From the NCBI GenBank assembly GCA_959602875.1, contig CAUGVQ010000005.1, forward strand, positions 1 to 44,174: 44,174 nucleotides of DNA, given 5' to 3'. The stretch comes from an uncultured Collinsella sp. (GTDB lineage: Bacteria; Actinomycetota; Coriobacteriia; Coriobacteriales; Coriobacteriaceae). Under the pieces are notes generated by a model, which worked only from the letters and a program-made list of their open reading frames with translations, was not told the DNA's origin and searched no databases. A program made the position numbers and the translations under genes. Positions 26,166-37,300 of the stretch are shown in pieces. Within the stretch, counting starts at the first letter, position 1. Every line of letters starts with the position of its first letter.

Positions 26166-27461
26166 GTGGAGAACACCATCAACATCCTGCTTTTGGGCAG
26201 CGGCGGCCGCGAGCACGCGCTGGCGGTAAAGCTGGCCGAGAGCCCGCGTTGCGGCGAGCTCTTTATTGCGCCGGGCAACGGCGGCACGCTCGAGGTGGGC
26301 GAGAACGTCGCGCTTGACGAGAACGATCCGGCCGCAGTGGCCGAGTTTGCGCGTGAGACCAACTGCGGACTCGTGGTCATTGGCCCCGAGGCGCCGCTGG
26401 TGGTGGGCGTGGCCGACGCCGTGCGCGCCGCGGGCTTCCCGTGCTTTGGCCCGGGTGAGGCCGGCGCTCAGATGGAGGGCTCCAAGAAGTTCTCCAAGGA
26501 GCTCATGGTCCGCGCGAACATTCCCACCGCGGCCTACGGTGACTTTACGGACGAGGAGTCCGCGCTTGCCTACGTGCGCGAGCAGGGCGCCCCGCTCGTG
26601 GTAAAGGCCGACGGTCTTGCCGCAGGTAAGGGCGTTGTGGTGGCAGCCACGCTCGAAGAGGCCGAGGAAGCCGTGCGCGCGTGCTTTAGCGGCGCCTTTG
26701 GCGACGCCGGCCAGACCGTGGTGGTGGAGGAGTGCCTCACCGGCCCGGAGTGCTCGCTTCTGGCGTTTACCGACGGCAAGACCGTCCGCCCCATGGCTAC
26801 CTCGCAGGATCACAAGCGCGCGCTCGAGGGCGACCGCGGCCCCAACACCGGCGGCATGGGCGTCTACAGCCCGGTGCCCATTGTGACCGAGGCCGAGCAC
26901 GCCGAGATGGAGCGCATTATGGAGGCCACCGTGGCCGAGCTTGCGGCCGAGGGTATCAACTACCGCGGCTGCCTCTACGGCGGCTTTATGCTCACGCCCG
27001 AGGGACCCAAGGTGCTTGAGTTCAACGCGCGCTTTGGCGACCCCGAGACGCAGGTGATCCTGCCGCGACTGGAGAACGACCTTGTAGAGGTCATGCTTGC
27101 GTGCGCCAACCAGACGCTCGACCAGATTGAGCTCAGCTGGCGCCCGGAGTGGGCGGTGAGCGTGGTCCTCACGAGCGCGGGCTACCCCGGCAGCTACGAG
27201 AAGGGCAAGGTCATCACCGGTATTGAGGACGCCGCCGCCATGGAGGGCGTGACCGTCTACCACGCGGGCACCGCCGTGAACGAGGCGGGCGAGCTTGTGA
27301 CCGCGGGCGGCCGCGTGCTCGACGTCACCGCACTTGGCGAGACCTTTGAGGCCGCGCGCGACCTGGCCTACGCCGCTTGCGAGAAGATTGACTTCGAGGG
27401 CAAGACCCTCCGCCGCGACATTGGCCTGCGCGCCCTCAAGGGTCGCGAGGCCTGGGACTAG
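26166..27461 (+). CDS. purD: Phosphoribosylamine-glycine ligase (GAR synthetase)
   Basis: A 431-residue ATP-grasp enzyme for the second step of purine synthesis. Motifs are LLLGSGGREHALAVKL at the start, NCGLVVIGPEAPLVVGVADAV, VVKADGLAAGKGVVVA, DHKRALEGDRGPNTGGMGVYSP and LEFNARFGDPETQV. Size is normal and it is not fused to purM or purN. The start GTG 26166 lies after GGGAGGAGC; an earlier in-frame start would add about 20 non-conserved residues. A strong hairpin follows. Confidence 0.96.
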   Translation: MENTINILLLGSGGREHALAVKLAESPRCGELFIAPGNGGTLEVGENVALDENDPAAVAEFARETNCGLVVIGPEAPLVVGVADAVRAAGFPCFGPGEAGAQMEGSKKFSKELMVRANIPTAAYGDFTDEESALAYVREQGAPLVVKADGLAAGKGVVVAATLEEAEEAVRACFSGAFGDAGQTVVVEECLTGPECSLLAFTDGKTVRPMATSQDHKRALEGDRGPNTGGMGVYSPVPIVTEAEHAEMERIMEATVAELAAEGINYRGCLYGGFMLTPEGPKVLEFNARFGDPETQVILPRLENDLVEVMLACANQTLDQIELSWRPEWAVSVVLTSAGYPGSYEKGKVITGIEDAAAMEGVTVYHAGTAVNEAGELVTAGGRVLDVTALGETFEAARDLAYAACEKIDFEGKTLRRDIGLRALKGREAWD

Positions 27462-27492
27462 CCGCATGCCGCGCGACAAATAGCTTTGCAGC

Positions 27493-27532
27493 GCGAAGGG
27501 GTGCCGTGAGAACAACCACGGCACCCCTTCGC
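27493..27532 (+). terminator. Strong hairpin after purD
   Basis: A 16-bp perfect stem GCGAAGGGGTGCCGTG/CACGGCACCCCTTCGC with an 8-nt loop, 31 nt after the purD stop. There is no T run, but such a stable hairpin should end or protect the purD mRNA. Confidence 0.75.
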
Positions 27533-27609
27533 CATGAGTGTTGCCATTAGAGGGGCGTACGGAGAAGAGTGCACGCGATAGGCCACAATGAAGTTAAACA
27601 ACACTAAAG

Positions 27610-27731
27610 TTAGCCTCATATAAGTTGAGGTTAAGAGTGGGGGTAAGATGAGGTTAATAGAGAAATTGCAGGTAGGTGCATAAACCCCATTAACCTCACA
27701 GTGAGGTTAAGAGTGAGGTTAATGAGGTTAA
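27610..27731. repeat. Cluster of TGAGGTTAA motifs
   Basis: Direct copies lie at 27626-27634, 27649-27657, 27702-27710, 27714-27722 and 27723-27731. Inverted copies lie at 27690-27698 and (one mismatch, TTAGCCTCA) 27610-27618. They form two dyads with 7-nt and 3-nt spacers plus tandem copies. This looks like a multi-site operator for a regulator, upstream of the surface-protein gene. Confidence 0.75.
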
Positions 27732-28399
27732 TGGGGTCGACAACGCATATGGAATGACGCGGCGTGCGAGCGGATGCACCCTAGTTTTATTTGCCGCTTA
27801 TTTGCTTCATAACTATCAAATGATGGCTAATGTGGCGAGCACAATGTACGTATAGGCCATTTACCTGCGTAAACAGCTCAATGTTGATAATGAGTTTTAT
27901 TTGCCTCTTATTTGCTCCGTATTTGCTTGCTATTTGCTCGACAGCACAAGAGGTCCACGGTCGGCGGTGTACTTATATAGTGCAGAAACCCCTCCACGGC
28001 GAAACGCTCCTAACAGCGCGATGCGGAGGGCGCCGAAGCTGCCCATTGGTATGCCCACCTGCGTACCAGTGCTGCGGCTCGTGTGCGATAGACCCTGCTC
28101 CAACTCAAGGTATGAACGGGCGAAAATACGGCATGAACGGCATCTTGTGTGCGGGAAGCGCGAAATCTACTAGATATAGAGCTTGCGGCTGTCGTTTATT
28201 TTACTTACTTAAAACAAACTTAATTACCTGTCAAAACACTTGCCATTGACCGAGGTACATGTGAGGGGGGAGGTACATAAATAGGGTAAACTATAGTTGT
28301 CACGCGACCCTAGAATGGTTCCTATCTATCGCTATGTCGTGGCGATAGCTGTGCGCAAACGGACTAGATATACACGCGCATGTTGGGAGAAGAGGATAG

Positions 28400-31300
28400 G
28401 TGTCGCTCATGTACTTTGGGGAGAAACCGCGCAAGGGTCTCAGCAAATTTGTTGCTGTGCTGACTGCCCTCGCGATCGCTTCGGCCTCGCTGCTAGCCGT
28501 TCCGGCGTATGCTGCCGAGAGTGGGGCAGAGAACCAAAACCCCGCAATGGAGTTCATCGGCAATGTTGCCCAGCTGCTTGGTTTGGGTGACGATGGCATC
28601 GAGACGTATGCCGTCACCGGAACAACGGCGGTCGATCCTGATACCACCAATGTGTGGTCGGATATTGCCGCGAGCTCCACGAGCACCCAGAACATCGGCC
28701 GCATCTGGACCGACAAGAGCGTGTTCGATGACGACTACACCTTTAGTGGTTCCATTGGCGGTCAGACTGTCGGCAAGGGTGACTCCGACTTTTTGGTGAG
28801 CCTTTCTGCACTCTCCTCTACTTCCAATCTGAAGACGATGGTCAAGACGAGCGTACCGCTCGATATCGTTCTTGTCCTTGATACGTCTGGTTCCATGAGC
28901 GGCCAGAAGCTGACGTCTCTTAAGAATGCAGCCAATAACTTCATTGACGCAACGGCAGATGCAAATGAGGGGCTCGACCAATCGGACCAGAGCCGAATCT
29001 CCATCGTGACGTTTGCAAGCGGTTCTAATGTTCGTCAACAGCTGAATTACGTAACTGATCAGAATGCGCAACAGTATAAGAATACGGTCAGAGGCTTGAA
29101 TGCAAATGGAGCTACCTGGGCCGAAGCAGGACTCGAGACTGCACAGAACCAGCTCATTAGTCATCCGCGAGAGGATGCCCAAAAGGTCGTTATCTTCTTT
29201 ACTGATGGCCAGCCGAATCACGGCAACGGCTTTGATAATGAGGTCGCAGCGAAAGCCGTGAACACTGCTCATGCCATGAAGCAATCTGGTGTGACGATTT
29301 ATGCGGTCGGTGTTATGAACGGAGCCGATGCATCCGTTACCGATGACGACGACTTCAACGAATACATGAATGGTGTCTCCAGCAATTATCCTGATGCTAC
29401 GGCCGAAGGCGAAAATGGTGGATGGCTTGGATTTGGTGCTTATTACGACACTACTTTTGGCACTAGAGCCGAAGGCGACTATTACAAGGCTTCCAGCAAC
29501 GCTAGCGACATCGAGAACATCTTTGAAGAACTTTCCGACGAAATTCAGCAGGGTGTAGGTTCTGGCTCTCCGATTGAGGAAGTGACGCATGAGGGAGCGG
29601 TCAACCCTGGCACACTGACGTTCACGGATACCCTCGGGTCTTACATGACGGTATCTGGCGACACCATGACGGTGGTCTATGGTGACCATAAGTTCACCAG
29701 TACCGGCAAGACTACCTCCGATAATGTCGATACCTATCAATTCTCTGGAAGGGTTGAGGGCAATGCTGTGTATGGGTCAGCAGATCTTTCTGATCTCACA
29801 GTAACGGTTGCCCATGGTGCAACCCTTGCCGACGGCGATGTGGTAACCGTCCAGGTTCCCGCCTCCCTCATCCCTATGCGCAATTACGACGTTGATACCG
29901 ATGCGAAGACCATGTCGGTGACCGACGCCTATCCGATCCGCCTCTTCTACGGCGTGAGCGTGAAGGCTGATGCGAAAGCAGCCATCAATCAGGGTTCTGG
30001 CGATATGTATGACGCCATCGTTAACACCAACAAGACTGACGATGGCAAGGTGGCGTTCTACTCGAACCTTTACAACAGCGGTAACGGTGACACGACGGCC
30101 ACTTTCGCGCCGAGCGACGGCAATAAGTTCTATTACTACACGCAGGACACGAACCTCTATACCGACCAGAATTGCACGCAGCGTGCGACTACGTGGAATA
30201 TCAATAGCTACGACACCCTGTATTACTCTGAGCCCTATTGGCAGATTACTTCTGGCAACAGTGCCCAGGAAGTGCCGCAGGGCATCGCGATTAATCGCGA
30301 TGACCAGGACTGGAGCAAGATGACGTCCGACCGTCAGGGCAATTACTACATCCCTGCCGGCACGCAGCGTCTCGACCGTCCGGCGTCGTTGAATGCGGAC
30401 AAAACTGATAACACTACAGGCACTGCGGAAACCGTGCTGACTCCGAATTGGGAGGGCACGGGCGTTGCGCAGCATCTGGGCAACAACGGTAAGATCACTT
30501 ACGATCTGCCCGGCAAGCTGGAGATCAAGAAGAGCGTCGACTGGGGCAACGCCTCTGACGACACCAAGGCCAACCAGAACAGCTTCGAGTTCACCGTCAA
30601 CTTCAACGGCGATGAAACCCTCGAGGGCAGCTTCGCCTACGACTTATACGCGTCTGGCGAGGAGCCTGAGAGCAGCGGAACGGTTGCAGACGGTGGCACC
30701 ATCACCCTCAAGGCCGGCCAGCGTACCGTGATCAAGGGACTGCCCGCGAATACCACCTTCACCGTGACGGAGACCGAGGCTAATAAGAACGGCTTCACCA
30801 CCACGGACATCGTGACCGCCGATCCGAGCAACAACACGACCGATGGCAAAGCCAGCGGCACCATCGTCGGCGGTTCGCAGCAGACCGTCTCCTTCCAAAA
30901 CAACTACAAGGCTGATAAGCCTGTTAAGTTGAGCACCAAGACCGATCTGAAGGTTAATAAGAACCTCACTGGACGTGACTGGCGCGAGACCGACGAGTTT
31001 TCGTTCCAAATCACCCAGATCGACAATGGCGCGCCGGCGGTCCAGATGGACGATCCCGCCAAGGTCGAGATCACTCAACAGACCAATCAGCAGACCGCAA
31101 GCTTCGGTGACATTACCTTCAGCGAATCGGGCCAGTATCGCTTCCGCGTAGAGGAGCTTTCCGACGCCGATCAGGGCATCACTCCCATCGTGGGCATCGA
31201 TTACTCTGGCGCAATTTACCGCGTGACGGTCGATGTTGCTGATGCGGGGCAGGGCAACCTTGAGATAACCTCGGTCCTCATCGAGCAGATGACCAACGAT

Positions 31301-34300
31301 GACGGCGGCCAGGGCGCTGGCACGGTCCAGGGCGACACCATGGCATTCGAGAATCGTTATGTCTTAGACCAGGCAAGCGAGACGCTCCAAGGTACTAAGA
31401 TTTACACCGATACAACCGGCGGCAATCCGATTGATGCCGGAAAGTTCTCCTTCCAGCTCGAGGCGCTCGGCGGATACGAGACCGGAACAGTTCCGGGTGA
31501 TGCGCAGTCTGGTGATTACACCATTGCTGCGGACAGCGATGACATGCCCAAGCCTGCGGGTATGACGGGCACGACGCTGGAGACGGGCAACGTCGGCGAC
31601 GTGTTCCAATTCCCGACCATCTACTTTGATGGCGACGATGTGGGCAAGACCTTCGAATACCGCATCACCGAGCTGGCGCATCAGTATCAGGGTGCCGCTG
31701 AGCCGGGCATGACCTACGACGAGAGCGCCTCGTATGTGGTCAAGATCGTCGTTACCGAGGAGCAGGATCCGGATTCCACGGAGCCGAAGATCGTGATTGT
31801 GGCCGAGCCCAACCTCCAGCCGAGCGACATCACGTTCACCAACAAGTACGAGCCGACGGCCGCCAAGCTCGAGGGCAACGATGTCATCCATGGCACCAAG
31901 ACTCTTGAGGGCCGCCAGATGAAGGAAGGCGAGACCTTCTACTTCCAGTTGAGCGCGTTCGACGACAACGCCAAGACGGTACTTGCCGATCCTGAGACGG
32001 TGACGGTCACCGATCAGAACAGGATGGACTTCGAATTTAGTGAGATGGAGTTCACTGAGGTTGGCACCTACACCTTCCAGGTGAATGAGGTTGCTGACGA
32101 CCAGGGTACCGAGACCACCAACGGTGACGGCATGACGTTCGACACGAACATCGCCACGGTGACGGTCACGGTCACGGACGGCAACGACAGCGAGAACCCC
32201 GAGGACCACGGCAAGCTGCTGGCCTCTGTGAGCTACAGCAACGATATGCATTCCGGCGTGACCACCCATGCCCAGTTCACTAACGTCTACGAGGCGAACA
32301 TGAACTATGGCGCTGGCGGCATCGCTGTGACCAAGACGATGGTCGATCGCACGATGGATGCCGGTGACTACAACTTCACATTGACGGGTACCGGCCCGGA
32401 CGGTGAGATCTCTGAGAACTTCTCGAATACTGCCGCTGCCGCCAACGGCACGGTGACCATGAAGCAGCTGCAGAACCTGACGTTCGACGAGCAGGATGCA
32501 GAGAAGACCTTCAGCTTCACAGTCGACGAGACCGAACCGACCGACGAGAACCGTCTTGCGGGCGTCGAGTACGATCAGAGTCAGTATCGTGTGGACATCA
32601 CGGTGCACGACAACCACGACGGCACCATGTACACCGAGACTACCGTCACCAAGATCAAGAACACGGACGGCACTGATGCAAGCGAGGTTGTGGTCGACAA
32701 ACTCAACTCGTCCACGGCCCAGGGCAAGGTTCCGACCTTTGGCTTTACCAACACGTATAAGCCGACTGAGGCAAGCCTGGACGGTGACACTGCGCTCAAG
32801 GTGACCAAGGAGGTTACGGGTGCTGCTTCGCCTGATGGCGTGAACTACACCTTCATCCTGACCGCGCAGGATACTGGCGAAGGCCCGATCGCCAACATCG
32901 GCGGCCTGACTGATGGCAAGCTGACCGTTAGCACGAATGGCGTCATCAACCAGGACGCTACCGACAACACGGACGACGATACGCAGACTGTCTCCTTCGG
33001 CAGACTGACCTTCAGCAAGCCCGGTATCTACACCTTCAAGGTGCAGGAGAATCAGCCCGATGCTGATGAAGGTTGGACGTTCGGTACCGACGAACACACT
33101 GTGACGGTTGTCGTCAGCGACCTCAACGAGAACAATGAGTACGACGGCGCGCTGCACATCAAGAGCGTGACTCCGGAAGATCCGACTCTCATCACCAACA
33201 GCTACAAGGCCAATCCGGTGATTGTGGGCGGTGAGGACGCCGAGCAGCAGATCACGGTCCAGAAGTCCGTGACCGGTGCCGACTCTGACGCGGAGTTTAA
33301 GTTCAAGATTGAGCCCGTCATCGACAATGACCACTCTGAGCAGTGGTGGCGGGACCGCGTGAAGGCGACCGAGGACTTCTCCCCTGAGCTGACCATCTCC
33401 GGCGTCAAGCAGGCGCAGGCTGTGACTAACAGCTTCGCTGGCATTCAGTTCAACGCCGTTGGCGAGTACAAGTTCAACGTCACCGAGGTTGGCGCAGCCG
33501 CCTTTAACGCAGGCACCGATCGCAAGGGTTGGACCTACGACGAGCACACCGCCGTCGTCACCGTGAAGGTGACCGACGAGGGCAACGACGGCCAGCTCGA
33601 CGCTGAGGTCGTGTACGACAACAGCAACGCCACCACCGAAGCCGACAAGTCCGCTCAGGTTGCTGCGTTCACTAACAAATATGTGCCCGCCGAGGTCACG
33701 ACTGGCGACGATGCCGAGACCGGCATCCAGGTGACCAAGAAGGTTACCGGTCATGACGCGATTGAGGCATTCGAGTTCTCGCTGACCCTCAGGGGCGGTC
33801 AGAACGGTGATGCCGTGTTCGAGGGCGCTGGTGAGAACAAGACCAAGTTCGATGGCATGACGCTCGCTACGTCCGACGACATCAAGGCCGGCGCGACTGA
33901 GACCAAGGCGTTCGACGACATCACGTTCACCGCTGCTGGCGACTACACCTTCGTGATCGACGAGACCACGACGAAAACCGACGCGGGCTGGACCTATGAC
34001 ACGAACACCCACGAGGTGACGGTCCACGTCAAGGACAATGGTGAGGGTGCGCTCTATATCGACAGCATCGAAAACAACGCGCCTGAGTTTGAGAACATTT
34101 ACAAGCTCACCCCCGGCAAGTTCCGCGCAGCCTATTTCCAGCTCCAGGGTAACAAGGTGCTCGACGGCCGTAACTGGAAGACCGGCGACGAGTTCACCTT
34201 CACGCTGACTGCTGGCGAGGGTGAAAACGTTGACGGCACGAAGATGGCCGAGGGCGAGGTCGCGGCAACCATGCCCGCCAAGACCACCGATACCATCAAG

Positions 34301-37300
34301 CCGATGGAGGACGACTCCAAGGTGTCGGACAACTCCGCGCAGTTCACGTTCACGAGCGACCGCATCCCCGGCGGCAGCACGGTGGAGGAAGATACCTTTA
34401 CCTACAGCAAGCCGGGTACCTATCGCTACCTTATCCGTGAGACCAACCCGAATGTTGCCTCTGCTGGATCTGGCATCCTTGGCGTCAGCTACGACCAGAC
34501 GGTTTACCGCCTGACGGTTGTGGTAACGGACAAGGGCGATGGCACCTTGGACGCCAAGGGAACCTATACAAAGCAGGAAGCCAATGGCGAGTGGACCGAG
34601 CTTAGTGGAAGTGACCAGATTACCTTCACGAACACCTACTCGTCCGACAAGGTCAACATAACCTTCAATGCCTTTAAGGTGCTCCAGGACCGCGAGACCG
34701 CCATGAAGGACAACGAGTTCACGTTCCATATGGAATTTGCGGGTTGGAAGGCAAACGACGACCAATCTGACAATTGGAGCATGGACGGCGAGGTTGCCGA
34801 GAAGGCGCCGGCCCCGGCTCCTGACAAGGGCAATATCATCCGTGGCGATGTGACCTTTGGCGGTATGGACTTTACGGCTGACCAGGTAGGCTATACCTAC
34901 CGTTATGCAATCACCGAGGTTAACGGCGGGCAGACGATCAATGGTGTCACCATCGATAACTCGACGCATTATGTGACCGCGAAGGTTACTAGCGTCCAGC
35001 AGGCGAACGAGGACGGCACCTTCACCGAGCATGTCCGTGTGGAAACCAGTGGTGAGGCGGAGTATGACGAGCAAAATCAGACTGCTCCCACCGCCGGCGC
35101 CATCTTCACGAATGTCTATGATCCGGGCGAGACGACCGTCGATACCGGTAATGCCGACTTCGACCTGACCAAGGTGCTGAAGGGCAAGACATGGAACGGC
35201 GACAAGTTCACCTTCACCATTTCGCCGGTGAGTGCGATGAACGATGGCCAGGAGATTATCGCCGTCGATAGCCCTGACTTCCCGATGCCGGCTGAGACCG
35301 CACTGACGGTCGATGAGGCAACCGGCGAGGACAAGGACGGCAACGACCTCGCGGTCTTCTCCTTCGGCAACATCACGTACGACCAGGAAGGTGTCTACAC
35401 CTATACGGTTGAAGAGAAGACCCCGGCTAAGGGTGAGGAAGGCTATAACGCCGGTATCGATTACTCGAACACCGAGGCGACCATCACGGTGACGGTGACC
35501 GACAACCACAACGGCGGCTATAACACGGGCGTGACGATTGCGAACAACACGTTCACGAACGTCTATAAGAGCGAGCTCAACTACAACGAAGCCGACGCCG
35601 GCATCAATATCGTTAAGACTCTGGTGGGCCACGAGATCGACCGCGATTTCAACTTCACGGTAACTCCGGATGATGACGATTCTGCCGCGAAGCTGGGCAT
35701 TGACCGGGCTGGCGAGCAGTTGACCGTCAAGAGCGGTACGACTTCCGCCGATGGCCTGTCTTCGGTCGGTAGCGTCGCGATGCTTGACAGCAAGGGCGAG
35801 CTGATGTTCAACCAGGGCGACGAGGGCAAGACCTATACCTACACCGTGCAGGAGGTTAAGCCCGATCCGGTGCCCGCTGGCTACACCTACGATGACACGG
35901 TTTACACCGTGACCATCACCACCGATGATGACGGCCAGGGCGGCATCAAGGTGTACACCAACGTCAAGGGCGGAGACTTCGACCAGACGTTCACCTACGA
36001 TAACGACGATACGGCCGACAACGAGACCGCGTATATCCCGTTCGAGAACTCCTACAACGCGACCGGCGAGCTCGGTGGTCAGGGCGCGACGTCGATCGTC
36101 GCCACCAAGACGCTCACCAATCGCCCGATGGTCGATGGCGAGTTCACGTTCAACGTGACCAACGTCAACGACACCGACACGGTGATCGCCACCGGTAAGA
36201 ATGATGCGAACGGCACCATCACGTTTGGCGCAATTGATTACAGCATCGATCAGATGCTCAAGGATGCAGATAGCAACCTGTGCACGCCGAGTGTGGTGGA
36301 CGGTAAAGACACCTTTACCTACACCTATCAGGTGACCGAGGACACCACGAACCTCGACAAGGGTGTTTCCGCGGTTGATCTTAATGGCTTCCAGATTGAG
36401 GTCACGGTGACCGATAACGGCGACGGTACTCTCGGTATCGACGTGGCCTACCCCAACGGTGCAAACGGCCTCACCTTCCGCAACACCTATGGCGAGGACC
36501 AGAGCGGTCAGGTGACTATCCGTATTAACGGTGTCAAGGGCTACAAGGCCAATGGTCTTGCCGGCGCACCCGACATCAACGGCAAGTTTACGTTCGAGCT
36601 GACTGGCGTTGATGAGAACGGTAACCCAGCACCGATGCCTGCCACCACGACGGTCACCAACGACAAGGGCAACGTGGACTTTGGTGACATTACCTACACG
36701 ATGGAGAACGTGTTTGGCGACACGGGTAGCCAGGGCGTGGCGGCCAACGCTGAGGATGCCGAGGGCGGCATTGCCACCCAGTCTGTCAAGCGTACCAAGA
36801 CCTTCATCTACACTGTGACCGAGTCCGGCTCCGTCCCGGGCGTTGACAACGACCCGAACACCACGGACACCTTCACCGTCACAGCGACCGACCATGGCGA
36901 CGGTAGGCTCACGGTGGAAACCAGCCCCAACCAGGAGCACGGTCTTGCGCTCTTCGGCTTCACCAACGAGTACAACGTCGACCCGGTGACGAGCTCGCCC
37001 ACTGCTGATGGCGGCCTCACCATCACCAAGGAGCTCACCGGCCGCGCGCTCGCCGAAGGCGAGTTCACCGCAGTTATGGTCGACGCCAAGGGTGCTCAGG
37101 TGTCTCAGGGCGTGAACGATGCCGCGGGCAACATTGCGCTCGACGCTATCACGTTCAATGCGCCCGGTGACTACACCTACGACCTCTACGAGGAACCCGG
37201 CAGCAAGGGTGGCGTGACGTACGACGCCACGCGCTACAAGGCGACGGCTCATGTGGTCGACAACGGTAACGGCACCATGTCTGTGACGTGGGAATTCGCC

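Larger units (their letters stand above)
27462..28399. other. 938-nt gap between purD and the giant surface-protein gene
   Basis: The gap holds the purD terminator, a cluster of TGAGGTTAA motifs (27610-27731), two 24-base repeats AGTTTTATTTGCC(G/T)CTTATTTGCT (27783-27806 and 27893-27916), ACCTGCG motifs (27863, 28057), two GAGGTACAT motifs (28252 and 28270), a palindromic TATAGT -10-like site (28289-28298) and a small leader hairpin (28326-28348). A Cys-rich reading frame at 27830-28249 has no ribosome site or recognisable domain and is not called. The region is A+T-rich and looks like a long promoter region. Confidence 0.6.

Noticed and set aside
27830..28249. Cys-rich 139-codon frame in the purD-surface protein gap
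   Set aside because: There is no ribosome site, the codon use is unlike any neighbour, and no domain is visible. It overlaps regulatory-looking repeats.
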